DNA of 64,000 bases from Paenilisteria newyorkensis (GCF_000766145.1 NZ_JNFB01000035.1:1-64000); one strand, 5' to 3'. Counted from the first letter of the stretch, positions 44,967 through 54,282 are shown. Numbers and translations are program-made. Notes: a model not told the origin generated them from the letters alone.

Positions 44967-47015
44967 TCAGTCTAATTTCTGTTCCCCGAAGACGCCGTTC
45001 GCCTCGAAAAAGTCGCGTAATGGAGCGTATTCTGCTTGTTCTAAAAAGCCATCGTGATAAATGATTTCGACGGCGTCTTGGCGGGCAATTTCCAAAACGC
45101 GATAGTCATGCACCATATCGGCGACTTTAAATTCTGGGATACCGCTTTGTTTTTTGCCGAAAAAGTCGCCGGGACCGCGGAGTTCTAAATCGCGTTCGCT
45201 GACAACAAAGCCGTCATTTGTCTCGGTCATGATGGTCATCCGCTCCTTGCCGACTTCGGTTTTCGGGTCGGCGATGAGGACGCAAAAGGACTGCTCGGCG
45301 CCACGGCCAACACGACCGCGAAGTTGATGCAGTTGCGCGAGGCCAAACCGGTCTGCGTCGTAGATAACCATCATCGTTGCGTTTGGAACGTTGACGCCGA
45401 CTTCGACAACCGTTGTAGAGATGAGGCAATCGATTTTGTGATCGTTGAAGTCCCGCATAATCTGGTCTTTTTCTACCGATGGAAGTTTACCGTGCATCAA
45501 GCCCGCCGAGTGCTTGCCTTGCCATTTGCCGTTTAGAATATTATATACGTCAATGGCATTTTGGACGTCTAATTTCTCTGATTCTTCGATAAGTGGGCAG
45601 ATCACGTAGGCTTGACGCCCTTTCGTGATTTCCTGTTCGATAAAACCGATGACGCGTTCGAGCATTTGATGTTTCACCCAATACGTTTCGATTTGCTTCC
45701 GACCGGCCGGCAATTCGTCGATAACGGACACATCCATTTCGCCAAAAGCCGTGATGGCAAGCGTCCGCGGAATCGGTGTCGCTGTCATGAATAGAACATC
45801 GGGAAACGCGCCTTTTTCGCGCAAGACACGACGTTGCTCGACGCCAAATCGATGTTGCTCATCCGTGATGACAATCCCTAACTTCTTAAAAATAACCTCG
45901 TCTTGAATGAGGGCATGTGTTCCGACAAGAACATCGATTTCTCCTGCTTCCAGCAACGCCAACATTTCGCGCCGCCGCTTGCCTTTGACGCTACTTGTTA
46001 GGAGTCCGACGGTGACATCGAAGGGTTGCAATAAATCGACTAACGAATTCGCGTGTTGCTCTGCCAAAATCTCTGTCGGTACCATCAATGCACCCTGAAA
46101 ACCACTTTTTGCAGCAGCATAGAGAGCGATCGAGGCCACGACGGTTTTTCCAGACCCTACATCCCCTTGAAGCAGGCGGTTCATATGGAAATGCGATTTC
46201 ATGTCGCCGCATATTTCATTGACCACTCGTTTTTGTGCGCCGGTAAGCGGGAATGGCAAGCTTTCGATATAGTGACGCAGATCATTGACATCATAATCAA
46301 TCGATACTCCGCCAGTCCGTTCACGCTCTATTTTGCGGAATAGCTGCATTTTCAACTGGAACAACAGGAATTCTTCGTACACCATCCGACGCCGCGCCTG
46401 TTTCAGCTCTTCCGGACTTTTTGGAAAATGTAAAAATTGAACCGCTTCCTGCCTTGAAATCAGCTGATATTTTTGCAGCCATTTGTCAGGTAAAATTTCA
46501 ACGATGGAGTCACTGTACGCGTCAAAAGCAGCGGCCGTGAATTTCAGCAACGTTTTATTTCGAATCGTGCCTTTTAGCCTGTAGACCCCTTCAAGCGCTT
46601 CTTCCGAGGTTTGATGTCCCAACTTATATTTACTAGCTGTAATCTGCGCGCGACCTTTATCCCACTTCCCTGAAACCGTCACCGCATCGCCAATCGCCAG
46701 TTTACCTTTTATGTACGGCTGATTGAAAAAATCGATTTTCACGACTTGATGCCCCGATGCAACGCGAAAAGACAGCTTCGATTTCTTCCTCCCGTAGTAG
46801 GCCAGAGTAGGCTCGGTCAGGACTTCGCCTTGCACCGTCACCCGCTCCTCATGCGCCACTTCGGACAAATCCCGCAACCGATAATCCTCATACCGATACG
46901 GAAAATTGAAAAGTAAATCTGCTACTGTCTCTATATCCAATTCTTTTAACGTTTTTGCCGTTTCAGCGCCGACACCCTTCACGTCAGTCACTGGAATATC
47001 ATTCAGATTCTTCAC
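44967..47015 (-). CDS. recG: ATP-dependent DNA helicase RecG
   Basis: RecG remodels stalled forks and Holliday junctions. At about 682 residues it has a wedge domain (OB-like, about 50-170), helicase motifs GDVGSGKT (near 290), TDEQHRFG (near 390), MTATPIPRTLAI (near 415) and QLRGRVGRG (near 595). The C-terminal part is intact. The start is uncertain: the frame opens at 47039, inside sdaAA, but the N-terminus K-N-L-N-D-I-P-V-T-D fits a GTG at 47015. Confidence 0.96.
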   Translation of the reverse strand: MKNLNDIPVTDVKGVGAETAKTLKELDIETVADLLFNFPYRYEDYRLRDLSEVAHEERVTVQGEVLTEPTLAYYGRKKSKLSFRVASGHQVVKIDFFNQPYIKGKLAIGDAVTVSGKWDKGRAQITASKYKLGHQTSEEALEGVYRLKGTIRNKTLLKFTAAAFDAYSDSIVEILPDKWLQKYQLISRQEAVQFLHFPKSPEELKQARRRMVYEEFLLFQLKMQLFRKIERERTGGVSIDYDVNDLRHYIESLPFPLTGAQKRVVNEICGDMKSHFHMNRLLQGDVGSGKTVVASIALYAAAKSGFQGALMVPTEILAEQHANSLVDLLQPFDVTVGLLTSSVKGKRRREMLALLEAGEIDVLVGTHALIQDEVIFKKLGIVITDEQHRFGVEQRRVLREKGAFPDVLFMTATPIPRTLAITAFGEMDVSVIDELPAGRKQIETYWVKHQMLERVIGFIEQEITKGRQAYVICPLIEESEKLDVQNAIDVYNILNGKWQGKHSAGLMHGKLPSVEKDQIMRDFNDHKIDCLISTTVVEVGVNVPNATMMVIYDADRFGLAQLHQLRGRVGRGAEQSFCVLIADPKTEVGKERMTIMTETNDGFVVSERDLELRGPGDFFGKKQSGIPEFKVADMVHDYRVLEIARQDAVEIIYHDGFLEQAEYAPLRDFFEANGVFGEQKLD

Positions 47016-47898
47016 GTTCCTCTTGCGGCGACAAACCAAAGATCTTTCTTTGTACTGCCCTACCAGTAGGTGTTGCCGCTAGACCTCCTTCGCCGGTTTC
47101 ACGTAATGAACTCGGCATTTGTAACCCCACGCGGTACATTGCCTCAATCACTTCATCACATGGAATTCTACTTTTGATACCCGCTAATGCCATATCCGCT
47201 GAAATCATCGCCTGTGAAGCCCCTAGCGCGTTACGTTTCACACACGGAACCTCAACAAGACCAGCCACAGGATCACAAACAAGTCCTAACATATTTTTCA
47301 TCGTCATCGCCATCGCTTCAGCTGATTGTTCCGGAGTCCCGCCTGCCGCCTCCACAATCGCAGCCGACGCCATCGCACTCGCCGATCCAATCTCCGCTTG
47401 GCAACCACCTGCCGCGCCAGAAATAAAGGCTTTATTCGCCACTACAAATCCGAATGCACCAGCCGTGAAAAGGAAGCGCAACATATCATCACGCGACATG
47501 TTCAAACGATCCTTCACCGCGTAAAGCACACCAGGAACAACCCCAGCGCTACCCGCAGTCGGCGTCGCACAAATCACGCCCATCGCAGCGTTGACCTCAT
47601 TTGTCGCAATCGCTTTAGCCACCGCATCTAAAATCGTCTCGCCGGAGAGCATATTACCTTTCGCGATGTATTCCCGCATGAGAACCGCATCACCACCTGT
47701 TAAGCCAGTAGTGGACTCGACGCCGTCCTCCCCGCGCGCAATAGCCTCTTCCATCACAGTTAAATTACGATCCATGACCTCCAAAATAGTTTCACGCGTA
47801 TTGTTCGTAACGTGCATTTCACGCTCAATCATAATTTCCGAGATTGGTTTATTGTCGCGATTTGCGATATCGATAAGTTCTGCAACTGAATGGAACAT
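46999..47898 (-). CDS. sdaAA: L-serine dehydratase, alpha subunit
   Basis: The 4Fe-4S catalytic subunit that turns L-serine into pyruvate and ammonia. At 299 residues it has cysteine motifs GVICATPTAGSAGVVPG (near 127), GGCQAEIGSASAMA (near 168) and GLVCDPVAGLVEVPCVKRNA (near 205). ATG 47898 is used after AAAGGAGGTC. It overlaps recG at its 3' end and follows sdaAB by 39 bases. Confidence 0.96.
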   Translation of the reverse strand: MFHSVAELIDIANRDNKPISEIMIEREMHVTNNTRETILEVMDRNLTVMEEAIARGEDGVESTTGLTGGDAVLMREYIAKGNMLSGETILDAVAKAIATNEVNAAMGVICATPTAGSAGVVPGVLYAVKDRLNMSRDDMLRFLFTAGAFGFVVANKAFISGAAGGCQAEIGSASAMASAAIVEAAGGTPEQSAEAMAMTMKNMLGLVCDPVAGLVEVPCVKRNALGASQAMISADMALAGIKSRIPCDEVIEAMYRVGLQMPSSLRETGEGGLAATPTGRAVQRKIFGLSPQEEREESE

Positions 47899-47937
47899 TT
47901 TCTTGACCTCCTTTACTTTCATGTTTTATTTATAATT

Positions 47938-48600
47938 TTATAAAACAAAACTAGCCACCTGATAAATGTCTGGTAACCCTTTAATCTCGTCCAAAACAAC
48001 CTGATCCACGCGCTGGTCTACCTCAAGCACCATCAAAGCTTCGTCGCCTTTTACTTTTCTAGATACTTTCATTTGTCCGATATTAATCTCATGCTTGGCA
48101 AAAATTCCCGAAACAGCTGCAATTGCGCCAAACTGATCTTTATGTAACACTAAAACAGCCGGCGACATTCCCGTAAACTCGAGCTCGAACTCATTCAAGC
48201 GTACAATTTCGACCTTACCGCCACCGATTGATGCCCCAACCAACGTTGTCTGTTGCATCCCATTTTTAAGCACTAATTTTACCGTATTGGGGTGAGCCGC
48301 TTCCTCGCGTTCCTCGATGAAATTAATATGCATGCCCCACTCTTCGGCCAATTTGATCGCGTCCGGCATCCGCTCATCATCCGTCTCAAAACCAAGCAAA
48401 CCACCAATCAGCGCCACATCCGTCCCGTGCCCCTTATACGTCTTCGCAAAAGAACCATACAAATGAATATCCACCTGCATTGGCATCTCATTAAAAACAC
48501 TCCGAGCCACAGCGCCAATCCGACAAGCCCCAGCCGTATGCGAACTCGAAGGCCCAATCATCACCGGCCCAATAATATCAAACACACTATTAAATTTCAT
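47938..48600 (-). CDS. sdaAB: L-serine dehydratase, beta subunit
   Basis: The 220-residue beta subunit, with GPSSSHTAGACRIGAV (near 16), the FeS-associated region, and a C-terminal ACT domain (about 145-220, with FAKHEINIGQMKVSR). It probably pairs with SdaAA in the same operon. Confidence 0.96.
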   Translation of the reverse strand: MKFNSVFDIIGPVMIGPSSSHTAGACRIGAVARSVFNEMPMQVDIHLYGSFAKTYKGHGTDVALIGGLLGFETDDERMPDAIKLAEEWGMHINFIEEREEAAHPNTVKLVLKNGMQQTTLVGASIGGGKVEIVRLNEFELEFTGMSPAVLVLHKDQFGAIAAVSGIFAKHEINIGQMKVSRKVKGDEALMVLEVDQRVDQVVLDEIKGLPDIYQVASFVL

Positions 48601-48671
48601 CTCACTTCACCCCTTCTTAATTAGTATAAAATCTCTCAATCTCTTGTTCCAGTTTGGATACACCGCCAAAC

Positions 48672-48796
48672 CTCAGCGGCGCGGCAAATGTTCATATCCT
48701 AGGCAAAGCCGAGCACCGAAGCGGAGCGTACGACTGTACGTGAGCATCGGAGCACAGGCTTTAACGACGGAGATGGACGTTTGCCGCGTCGCTGAG
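48672..48796 (+). ncRNA. Structured repeat element R, copy 2
   Basis: A 125-base element beginning 3 bases from the fakA stop. Closing arms 48672-48695 and 48773-48796 pair along 24 bases with three G-U on the plus strand. The arm sequence has no resemblance to copy 1. The inner core (AGCC/GGCT, CCGA/TCGG, GCGTAC/GTACGT) matches copy 1, with AGCC/GGCT in place of AGTC/GACT. Confidence 0.7.
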
Positions 48797-48799
48797 CGA

Positions 48800-50458
48800 C
48801 TACTCGACGGAGAAGATGTAAGGGTAGACCGGCTGCCCACCAGAATGAATCTCAAATTCAATCTCAGGATACTGATTCGACACAAGCTCCGCTACTTTTT
48901 CAGCATCCGCCTCCGTCACGTCTTCCCCGTAAAGCAACGTCACAATCTCACTATATTCATCGACCATTTCAGAAAGCGTCGCAACTGTAGCTGCTTCAAG
49001 GCTTGGATGGCTCACTTTAATGTCGCCTTCCACAATCCCGATATAATCATCTTTCTTAATCGTCACGCCTTCCACCGTCGTATCACGAACCGCTGTCGTC
49101 ACTTGTCCGCTCGCGATATCTTGAATAGCCGCAATCATCTCATTCGCATTATCCTCAAATGTGAAATCTGCTTGGAAAACAAGCAATGCCGCTAAACCTT
49201 GTGGAATCGTTTTCGTCGGAATAATTTTAACCTTATCTTCGCCTAAAATAAGCGCGGCTTGATCTGCAGCCATTTGAATATTTTTATTGTTCGGTAGTAC
49301 AAAAACTTGCTCGGCATTTGCTGATTCAATCGCCTTCACAATATCTTCCGTACTTGGATTCATCGTTTGACCACCAGAAAGAACGACCGTAGCGCCAACA
49401 CTTTCAAATAGGCGTTTAATACCCTCTCCAACCGAAACCGTCACGATACCATAAGCCGCTTTTTCAGATGCTTCTGCCGGTGTATCTTTCACGACTTCGC
49501 GATGTTGTTCGCGCATATTATCGACTTTCATTTTGATGAGGCTACCGTATTGTTGACCGTAATTGAAAACATTTCCCGGATGCTCTGTATGAACATGGAC
49601 TTTTGCCACTTCATCGTCTGCAACAACAAGCAAGGAATCGCCCATTTCTGAAAGATCCGCGCGGAATTTCTCTTCATCAAATTTCTTTTGTCCCGGTTTA
49701 TTTTCATTGATTTGCACCATGATTTCCGTGCAATAACCGTAAACGATTTCTTCTGTTGACATGACATCCTGCACGTGGCGATGATGTTCGGCATTAATAA
49801 GCTCGCCCATCGAAGCCGTGTAGTTCGTTATGCCATCTTCATTGCCTGTTAACGCCGCGTAGAATCCCTCATAAATAATAATCAAGCCTTGCCCACCACT
49901 ATCCACGACGCCAACTTCTTTCAAAACTGGCAACATTTCTTGCGTTTTGGCAAGTACGATTCTACCTTTTTCAAGGATTTGTTGCATCACGAATTCGATA
50001 TCATCTGATTCATTGGCCGCGATTACACCCGCTTTTGCTGCTTCACGAGCCACCGTCAAAATCGTACCTTCGACTGGTTTCATCACGGCTTTATACGCGG
50101 TCTCCACGCCAGCCGTAAACGCAGCTGCCAATTCTTTCGTATTAAGTTCGGTTTTGCCTTCGATAGACTTTGAAAAACCACGGAAAAGTTGGGATAAAAT
50201 AACACCCGAATTACCGCGCGCTCCCATTAGAAGTCCTTTTGCTAAACTGCTTCCTACTGCGCCAACCGTGCTCATGCTATTTCGACTAACCTCTTGCGCA
50301 CCGCTCGTCATAGAAAGATTCATATTGGTCCCAGTGTCTCCGTCTGGAACTGGAAAGACATTCAAAGAGTCTACGAAATCTGCGTTCTTTGCTAAATTTT
50401 CCGATCCAGCTGCAATCATTGCCGCTAATTTTTCTCCATTCAACTGATACATACTCAC
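48800..50458 (-). CDS. fakA: Fatty-acid kinase catalytic subunit FakA (DAK-like, YloV)
   Basis: FakA phosphorylates fatty acids presented by FakB, feeding PlsX/PlsY. At 552 residues the N-terminal DhaL-like ATP-binding domain has FPVPDGDTGTNMNLS (near 36) and MGARGNSGVILSQLFRG. The middle region has VDSGGQGLI, and the C-terminal domain has FVLPNNKNI and EFEIHSGGQPVYPYIFS. The start is GTG at 50458, with GGGAGGA upstream. It is read 16 bases after yloU. Confidence 0.94.
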   Translation of the reverse strand: MSMYQLNGEKLAAMIAAGSENLAKNADFVDSLNVFPVPDGDTGTNMNLSMTSGAQEVSRNSMSTVGAVGSSLAKGLLMGARGNSGVILSQLFRGFSKSIEGKTELNTKELAAAFTAGVETAYKAVMKPVEGTILTVAREAAKAGVIAANESDDIEFVMQQILEKGRIVLAKTQEMLPVLKEVGVVDSGGQGLIIIYEGFYAALTGNEDGITNYTASMGELINAEHHRHVQDVMSTEEIVYGYCTEIMVQINENKPGQKKFDEEKFRADLSEMGDSLLVVADDEVAKVHVHTEHPGNVFNYGQQYGSLIKMKVDNMREQHREVVKDTPAEASEKAAYGIVTVSVGEGIKRLFESVGATVVLSGGQTMNPSTEDIVKAIESANAEQVFVLPNNKNIQMAADQAALILGEDKVKIIPTKTIPQGLAALLVFQADFTFEDNANEMIAAIQDIASGQVTTAVRDTTVEGVTIKKDDYIGIVEGDIKVSHPSLEAATVATLSEMVDEYSEIVTLLYGEDVTEADAEKVAELVSNQYPEIEFEIHSGGQPVYPYIFSVE

Positions 50459-50474
50459 GATTACGTATCCTCCC

Positions 50475-50840
50475 TTATGATTCGTTCGTCACACGGACAC
50501 CCTGAACATAGATATTCACAGAATCAACTGTGATGCCCAACGTTTTTTCTAATGTATACTTCACGCGCTCTTGTACGTTATGAGCCACTTCGGAAATCTT
50601 GGTACCAAAACCAACAATAATATACATATCAATATTTAAACCCTCATCCTCTTGACGAACAATAACACCTTTCGTATAGTTTTCACGACGTAAAATATCA
50701 GTCAAGCCATCACGGATTTGATGTTGACTCGCCATCCCAACAATGCCGAAATTCTCCTCTGCCGCACCCCCAGCAAGCGTTGCGATCACGTCTGTTGTGA
50801 TATCAATTTTGCCAAGTTTTGTTTCCATTTCAATTGTCAT
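50475..50840 (-). CDS. yloU: Asp23/YloU family protein
   Basis: A 121-residue Asp23-domain protein (LGKIDITTDVIATLAGGAAEENFGIVGM at the start). Family members are associated with envelope stress and lie upstream of fakA in many Firmicutes. It begins the yloU-fakA unit; a rich AAGGAGGAAC site precedes the ATG. Confidence 0.95.
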   Translation of the reverse strand: MTIEMETKLGKIDITTDVIATLAGGAAEENFGIVGMASQHQIRDGLTDILRRENYTKGVIVRQEDEGLNIDMYIIVGFGTKISEVAHNVQERVKYTLEKTLGITVDSVNIYVQGVRVTNES

Positions 50841-51357
50841 CTTTATAGTTCCTCCTTATTATTAAGTAGGTTTTGTGGAAGAAGCCGATTTCTTGCCTGC
50901 GCTTCCTGCTATCTTTACTTAAAAAATCACACTAACATTTCTGTTCCTTTCTATTCTACTATAATTAAAGGGGGTTGGGAAGGAGTTTGTTGTTGTGACT
51001 CTTATGAAGCGTCTTTTGCTGAATTAGAGTCTCAATATGAGTGTGAGTACAGCGAGCATTCGTTCCATGCCCCTTGCGGAATTAGATTGTCAATATGCAT
51101 GTGAGCGTAGCGAGCAGGTAATCCATCCGTGGCTCTTAGATGCTGAACTATGATGCTTGCTTAATTAGTATATGAGCTGGAAACTTGGATGAATGAGAAT
51201 GTAGTGAGCATTCGTTCCTTGTGCTTGGCTAAGAGCATTGCTTTCACTTGAAAAACTTTTCGCCCTGATTTATGCGTGATGCCCAAAACAGCAAGGGCTA
51301 CTTTCGGCATAGCGTAAGTCATATTCAGCGTTCGTTTGTAGGGTTCTTCACGATTTG
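50841..51357. repeat. Intergenic gap with module B copy and fragments
   Basis: The gap between yloU and rpmB is about 1200 bases and non-coding. Its first part holds a B copy at about 50992-51070 (stem GACTCT/AGAGTC), an alternative arm near 51091-51125 and a 5' module-A extension near 51300. Confidence 0.6.
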
Positions 51358-51432
51358 TCTAGCTTCAACAGCCAGATCCTCGAAATTTTCGTGGCCTACG
51401 CAAAAACCAAGTGCGGGTTTTCACTGCGCCCC
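51358..51432 (+). repeat. Dispersed repeat module A, copy 4
   Basis: Module A; hairpin AAAACC/GGTTTT with loop AAGTGCG, a third compensatory variant. It runs directly into module B. Confidence 0.75.
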
Positions 51433-51512
51433 CTATGTTGTGGCTCTTATGAGGCATCACTTGCCGATTTAGAGCCTCAATACGAGTATGAGCAAAGCGA
51501 GCATTCGTTCCA
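51433..51512 (+). repeat. Dispersed repeat module B, copy 6
   Basis: Module B with stem GGCTCT/AGAGCC and AGCGAGCATTCGTTCC end; joined to module A at 51358. Confidence 0.75.
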
Positions 51513-51642
51513 TGTTCTCCACCATCACGTTTTGCACCTTCGGATTCAGCTCCAGAAGCCACATCCTAGAAAACCAAAGGCTACTCTTAACTTAGCATAA
51601 ATCATGTTCTGCGTTCGTTTGGTGATTGCTTCACGCTCTGTC

Positions 51643-51760
51643 TAGCTTCAACAGCCAGATCCTCGAAAACTTCACGCCCTCCACAAAAATCAAGGGCGGA
51701 TTTTTATTGCGGCCGCTCCAGTTTTTTTCGGATCTAACGGGCTGTTTCCGCTTTTCATGG
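51643..51760 (+). repeat. Dispersed repeat module A, copy 5
   Basis: Module A; hairpin AAAAATC/GATTTTT, loop AAGGGCG, followed by GCGGCCGC and the TTCGGATCTAACGGGCTG tail. Confidence 0.75.
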
Positions 51761-51762
51761 GC

Positions 51763-51885
51763 TAGCTTCAACAGCCAGCTTCTCGGAAATTTCGTGGCCT
51801 CCGTAAAAATCAAAAGAGGATTTTCACTGCGCCCCCTAACAATTTCTGTCGAAGCTAACGGGCTGTTTCCGCTTTTCATGGTGTC
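51763..51885 (+). repeat. Dispersed repeat module A, copy 6
   Basis: Tandem to the previous copy; hairpin AAAATC/GATTTT with loop AAAAGAG. Confidence 0.75.
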
Positions 51886-51921
51886 AAGTAAAAATTCTTT
51901 GCAGGTTTTTCGCTTAAGAGG

Positions 51922-51950
51922 TTGCAATTGAAGTCTGTTTATGATAAATT
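51922..51950 (+). promoter_or_regulatory. Possible promoter of rpmB
   Basis: -35 TTGCAA (51922-51927) and -10 TAAATT (51945-51950) with 17-base spacing; both are imperfect. Confidence 0.4.
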
Positions 51951-51970
51951 ATTGTAGTATATGAAAAACA

Positions 51971-52014
51971 AAAAGCTATTTTTATGCGATAGATGGGTAA
52001 CTAGCAGCTTTTTT
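51971..52014 (+). promoter_or_regulatory. Candidate attenuator in the rpmB leader
   Basis: AAAAGCT (51971-51977) can pair with AGCTTTT (52006-52012), the right arm ending in a T-run. The structure lies between the promoter and the ribosome-binding site of rpmB. Confidence 0.4.
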
Positions 52015-52043
52015 GAAGTAGCTCTGTAAGGAGGGAAATAACG

Positions 52044-52232
52044 ATGGCAAAAGTATGCGTAATCACAGGTCGTAAAACTCGTTCTGGTAACAAACGTTCC
52101 CACGCGATGAACGCAAGCAAACGTACTTGGAAAGCAAACTTACAAAAAGTTCGTATCTTAGTAAACGGCAAACCTAAAAAAGTTTGGGTTTCAGCTCGTG
52201 CGCTTAAATCCGGTAAAGTTGAACGTGTTTAA
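52044..52232 (+). CDS. rpmB: 50S ribosomal protein L28
   Basis: A 62-residue basic protein beginning [20 protein letters not shown], the standard L28 start. GTAAGGAGGG precedes the ATG. It is alone on the plus strand, opposite to yloU-fakA, as in Bacillus. Confidence 0.99.
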   Translation: MAKVCVITGRKTRSGNKRSHAMNASKRTWKANLQKVRILVNGKPKKVWVSARALKSGKVERV

Positions 52233-52243
52233 TAAGAAAATGG

Positions 52244-52272
52244 ATGCAGGTCTTCGGACGCTGCATTTTTTC
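52244..52272 (+). terminator. Terminator of rpmB
   Basis: Stem ATGCAG/CTGCAT with inner GTC/GAC closed by a TTCG tetraloop, then T6. Confidence 0.9.
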
Positions 52273-52430
52273 TTTGTCTAAAAACCGTTCTTGTGAAACG
52301 TCCCTAGTCACTTCATTTGCAGTCTTATTCTTACGAAGCTTGAAGCCTAAGTTATCACATCATCCCAGCCCGAACAAAAAAATAGCAGACAAGAACACAA
52401 TCGTGATCTCACCCACTATTCAACATACTT

Positions 52431-52934
52431 CTATATCCGCATAAAATTAGCACCACGTTCAAAAATTCGAATATCCTCGCCAGTCCCTTTACCAATCTTA
52501 TTGTAAATCTCTTTTTCAGTCAGGTCTGTTCCTTTCGTATTCCAAGGAGTAAGCGCCAGCAATTGCCATGCACCATCCACTTTTTGAAGCGTCAATTCTA
52601 GTTTTTCCGGCTTTTCTTTATCCATGAATGTGAACAAATAATAAATCTTATCTTTTTGGTAATAGGCGCCATATAAGTAATCTTTGCCCTCAATTATTTC
52701 TTTATACGTGCTATTATATGTCGGCAAGTCGAATAATGCATTCCCCACCGTATTTTTCTGGACACTCGTTGCATCTTTAGCAAAAATAGCTTCAATTGTC
52801 TGTGTTGCGAGCTTGTCCGCCGCTTCATCCGGACTCGAACTCTTGTTGTCGTTTAAGCCATTGGGAGCTGTCGAACAAGCGGAGAGTGCGAGAAATAAAC
52901 ATACTAATAGCAAGATTTGAAAGCTTTTCTTCAT
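52431..52934 (-). CDS. Predicted lipoprotein of unknown function
   Basis: A 167-residue lipoprotein. The signal sequence MKKSFQILLLVCLFLALSAC ends in the lipobox L-S-A-C (Cys20), after which lipidation anchors it to the membrane. The mature domain is soluble and mixed alpha/beta (YLYGAYYQKDKIYYLFTFMD). It is translationally coupled to the membrane-protein gene upstream. No family recognised. Possible role in envelope stress, inferred only from location. Confidence 0.7.
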   Translation of the reverse strand: MKKSFQILLLVCLFLALSACSTAPNGLNDNKSSSPDEAADKLATQTIEAIFAKDATSVQKNTVGNALFDLPTYNSTYKEIIEGKDYLYGAYYQKDKIYYLFTFMDKEKPEKLELTLQKVDGAWQLLALTPWNTKGTDLTEKEIYNKIGKGTGEDIRIFERGANFMRI

Positions 52935-53293
52935 CAGCGTTCGCCTTTTTCTAGTTTATCTACGTTAGAAACGATGACGCCACCAATAAGAATCGCGATT
53001 CCAGGGAATGGATTCACAAAAATAGCACATGCGATTCCCGTGATTGTTAACGTTAAGCCAGCTTTGTAATAGCTTTTTTTGATTAGGAAAATCAGTCCAA
53101 CAACCGCAATAATCATGAAAAAAATCCCAATGTAAGTCATGCTCATCAAGGCATTATATAACGGATTGGTGCTGCTTTTTCCGAGATTAATAAAGGTAGA
53201 AATTTGTACGAGAACGCTTAAAATCAATCCGATAATCGTCACAATCAGGGCTATTTTCGATCTTTTTGCGATTAAAGCTGTATTATCTTTCAT
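52934..53293 (-). CDS. Small membrane protein of unknown function
   Basis: A 119-residue protein with three to four hydrophobic helices: residues about 17-38, 56-76, and 85-108 in two halves. ATG 53293 is chosen because GAGGGAG lies just upstream; an in-frame GTG at 53314 has none. Its stop overlaps the lipoprotein start, so the two are probably one unit. Unknown family. Confidence 0.65.
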   Translation of the reverse strand: MKDNTALIAKRSKIALIVTIIGLILSVLVQISTFINLGKSSTNPLYNALMSMTYIGIFFMIIAVVGLIFLIKKSYYKAGLTLTITGIACAIFVNPFPGIAILIGGVIVSNVDKLEKGER

Positions 53294-53306
53294 TGCAATA
53301 CTCCCT

Positions 53307-53945
53307 CTAGTCATTACTTTGGATAAATAAAATTAAACCTGTTTGGAATGAAAACGTGCCTTGTTCGTCCAGAAATTCGTTGCTGGAAAGTGCGGCTCCA
53401 AATGGGTAGTCGGCTTCGGTTAATGGGTATTTGAATCCTTTTAATGTCAGTTTTGTCACGTCTGCCATCGTTATGAAGGCGGCGTATTTTTTGTCCGGAA
53501 TTCGAGAAACTGTATATTCGCCTGGCATGTACATTTTGATATAGTTATAGCGATCGATTAGCTCGATTTTAGAGATAACATCCAGATAACGTGGTTGCAT
53601 GAGCATCATAATGTTCGCAAGTAGGTGATCCAGACGACCACCCGTCGCGCCAAAAATTCGAATGAGGTCTGGTTGTTGAGCGAGCGCCCACTGAAGGCCT
53701 ATTTCGGTGTCTGTTTCGTCTTTTTCGGCTGGGAATTCGGTTACTTCGGTTAGTGTTTTTAAGTGCGCTAGTTCTGGTTTGGAAAGGGAATCGAAGTCTC
53801 CCATCGCGATGATAGGTGTGATACCGCGATTGGTAAGGCGAATGGCACCGCGGTCAACGCCGATCCACGGGATTGTTTTGTCGTATTGTGATATATCAGG
53901 GAGTTCCGATTCTGGACCTCCGACCATGATATGTAAGGTTTTCAT
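53307..53945 (-). CDS. thiN: Thiamine pyrophosphokinase
   Basis: ThiN (ThiN/YloS) transfers pyrophosphate to thiamine to make TPP. At 212 residues it has G-V-D-R-G-A-I-R-L, GDFDSLSKPE (near 51), DETDTEIGLQWAL (near 74) and GATGGRLDHLLANI (near 99), all family motifs. It lies just upstream, in the same direction, of the 52934 membrane-protein gene. Confidence 0.95.
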   Translation of the reverse strand: MKTLHIMVGGPESELPDISQYDKTIPWIGVDRGAIRLTNRGITPIIAMGDFDSLSKPELAHLKTLTEVTEFPAEKDETDTEIGLQWALAQQPDLIRIFGATGGRLDHLLANIMMLMQPRYLDVISKIELIDRYNYIKMYMPGEYTVSRIPDKKYAAFITMADVTKLTLKGFKYPLTEADYPFGAALSSNEFLDEQGTFSFQTGLILFIQSND

Positions 53946-53978
53946 TGGATTTATCTCCCTCCTTGGTATGCATAGAGA

Positions 53979-54201
53979 TGTTGTGGCTCTTATGAGGCAT
54001 CATTCGCCGATTTAGAGCCTCAATACGAGTGTGAACAGAGTGAGCATTCGTTCCTTGTACTCCGTCATGACAGGCTCCACTACAAACTTTTCTACAGCTG
54101 AACGGCGGACTAATAGTAATTTGGTAGTTATTCATAGTCCAGCAATCTTGTTTGCTGGAACGCTTCGGGTTCTTGACGTATCATCGTTTCCAGATCTAGC
54201 T
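53979..54201 (+). repeat. 220-base duplication, first copy (contains module B)
   Basis: A near-identical block of about 220 bases recurs at 54351. It starts with module B (stem GGCTCT/AGAGCC) and continues through CGTCATGACAGGCTCC and CAGCAATCTTGTTTGC to CCAGATC. Confidence 0.85.
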
Positions 54202-54211
54202 TTGTTGTGGT

Positions 54212-54278
54212 TCTTGAAAAGCGTTTTTTGCTTTTTTAGAACCTCAATATGCAGTTGAATGTAATGAAACTGCATTCC
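54212..54278 (+). repeat. Dispersed repeat module B, copy 8 (variant)
   Basis: Stem GGTTCT/AGAACC instead of GGCTCT/AGAGCC, otherwise the same layout. Confidence 0.7.
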
Positions 54279-54282
54279 TTTT

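Noticed and set aside
51272-51931. Several 65-100-residue frames in the rpmB gap
   Set aside because: Same repeat modules in both strands; no ribosome-binding sites.
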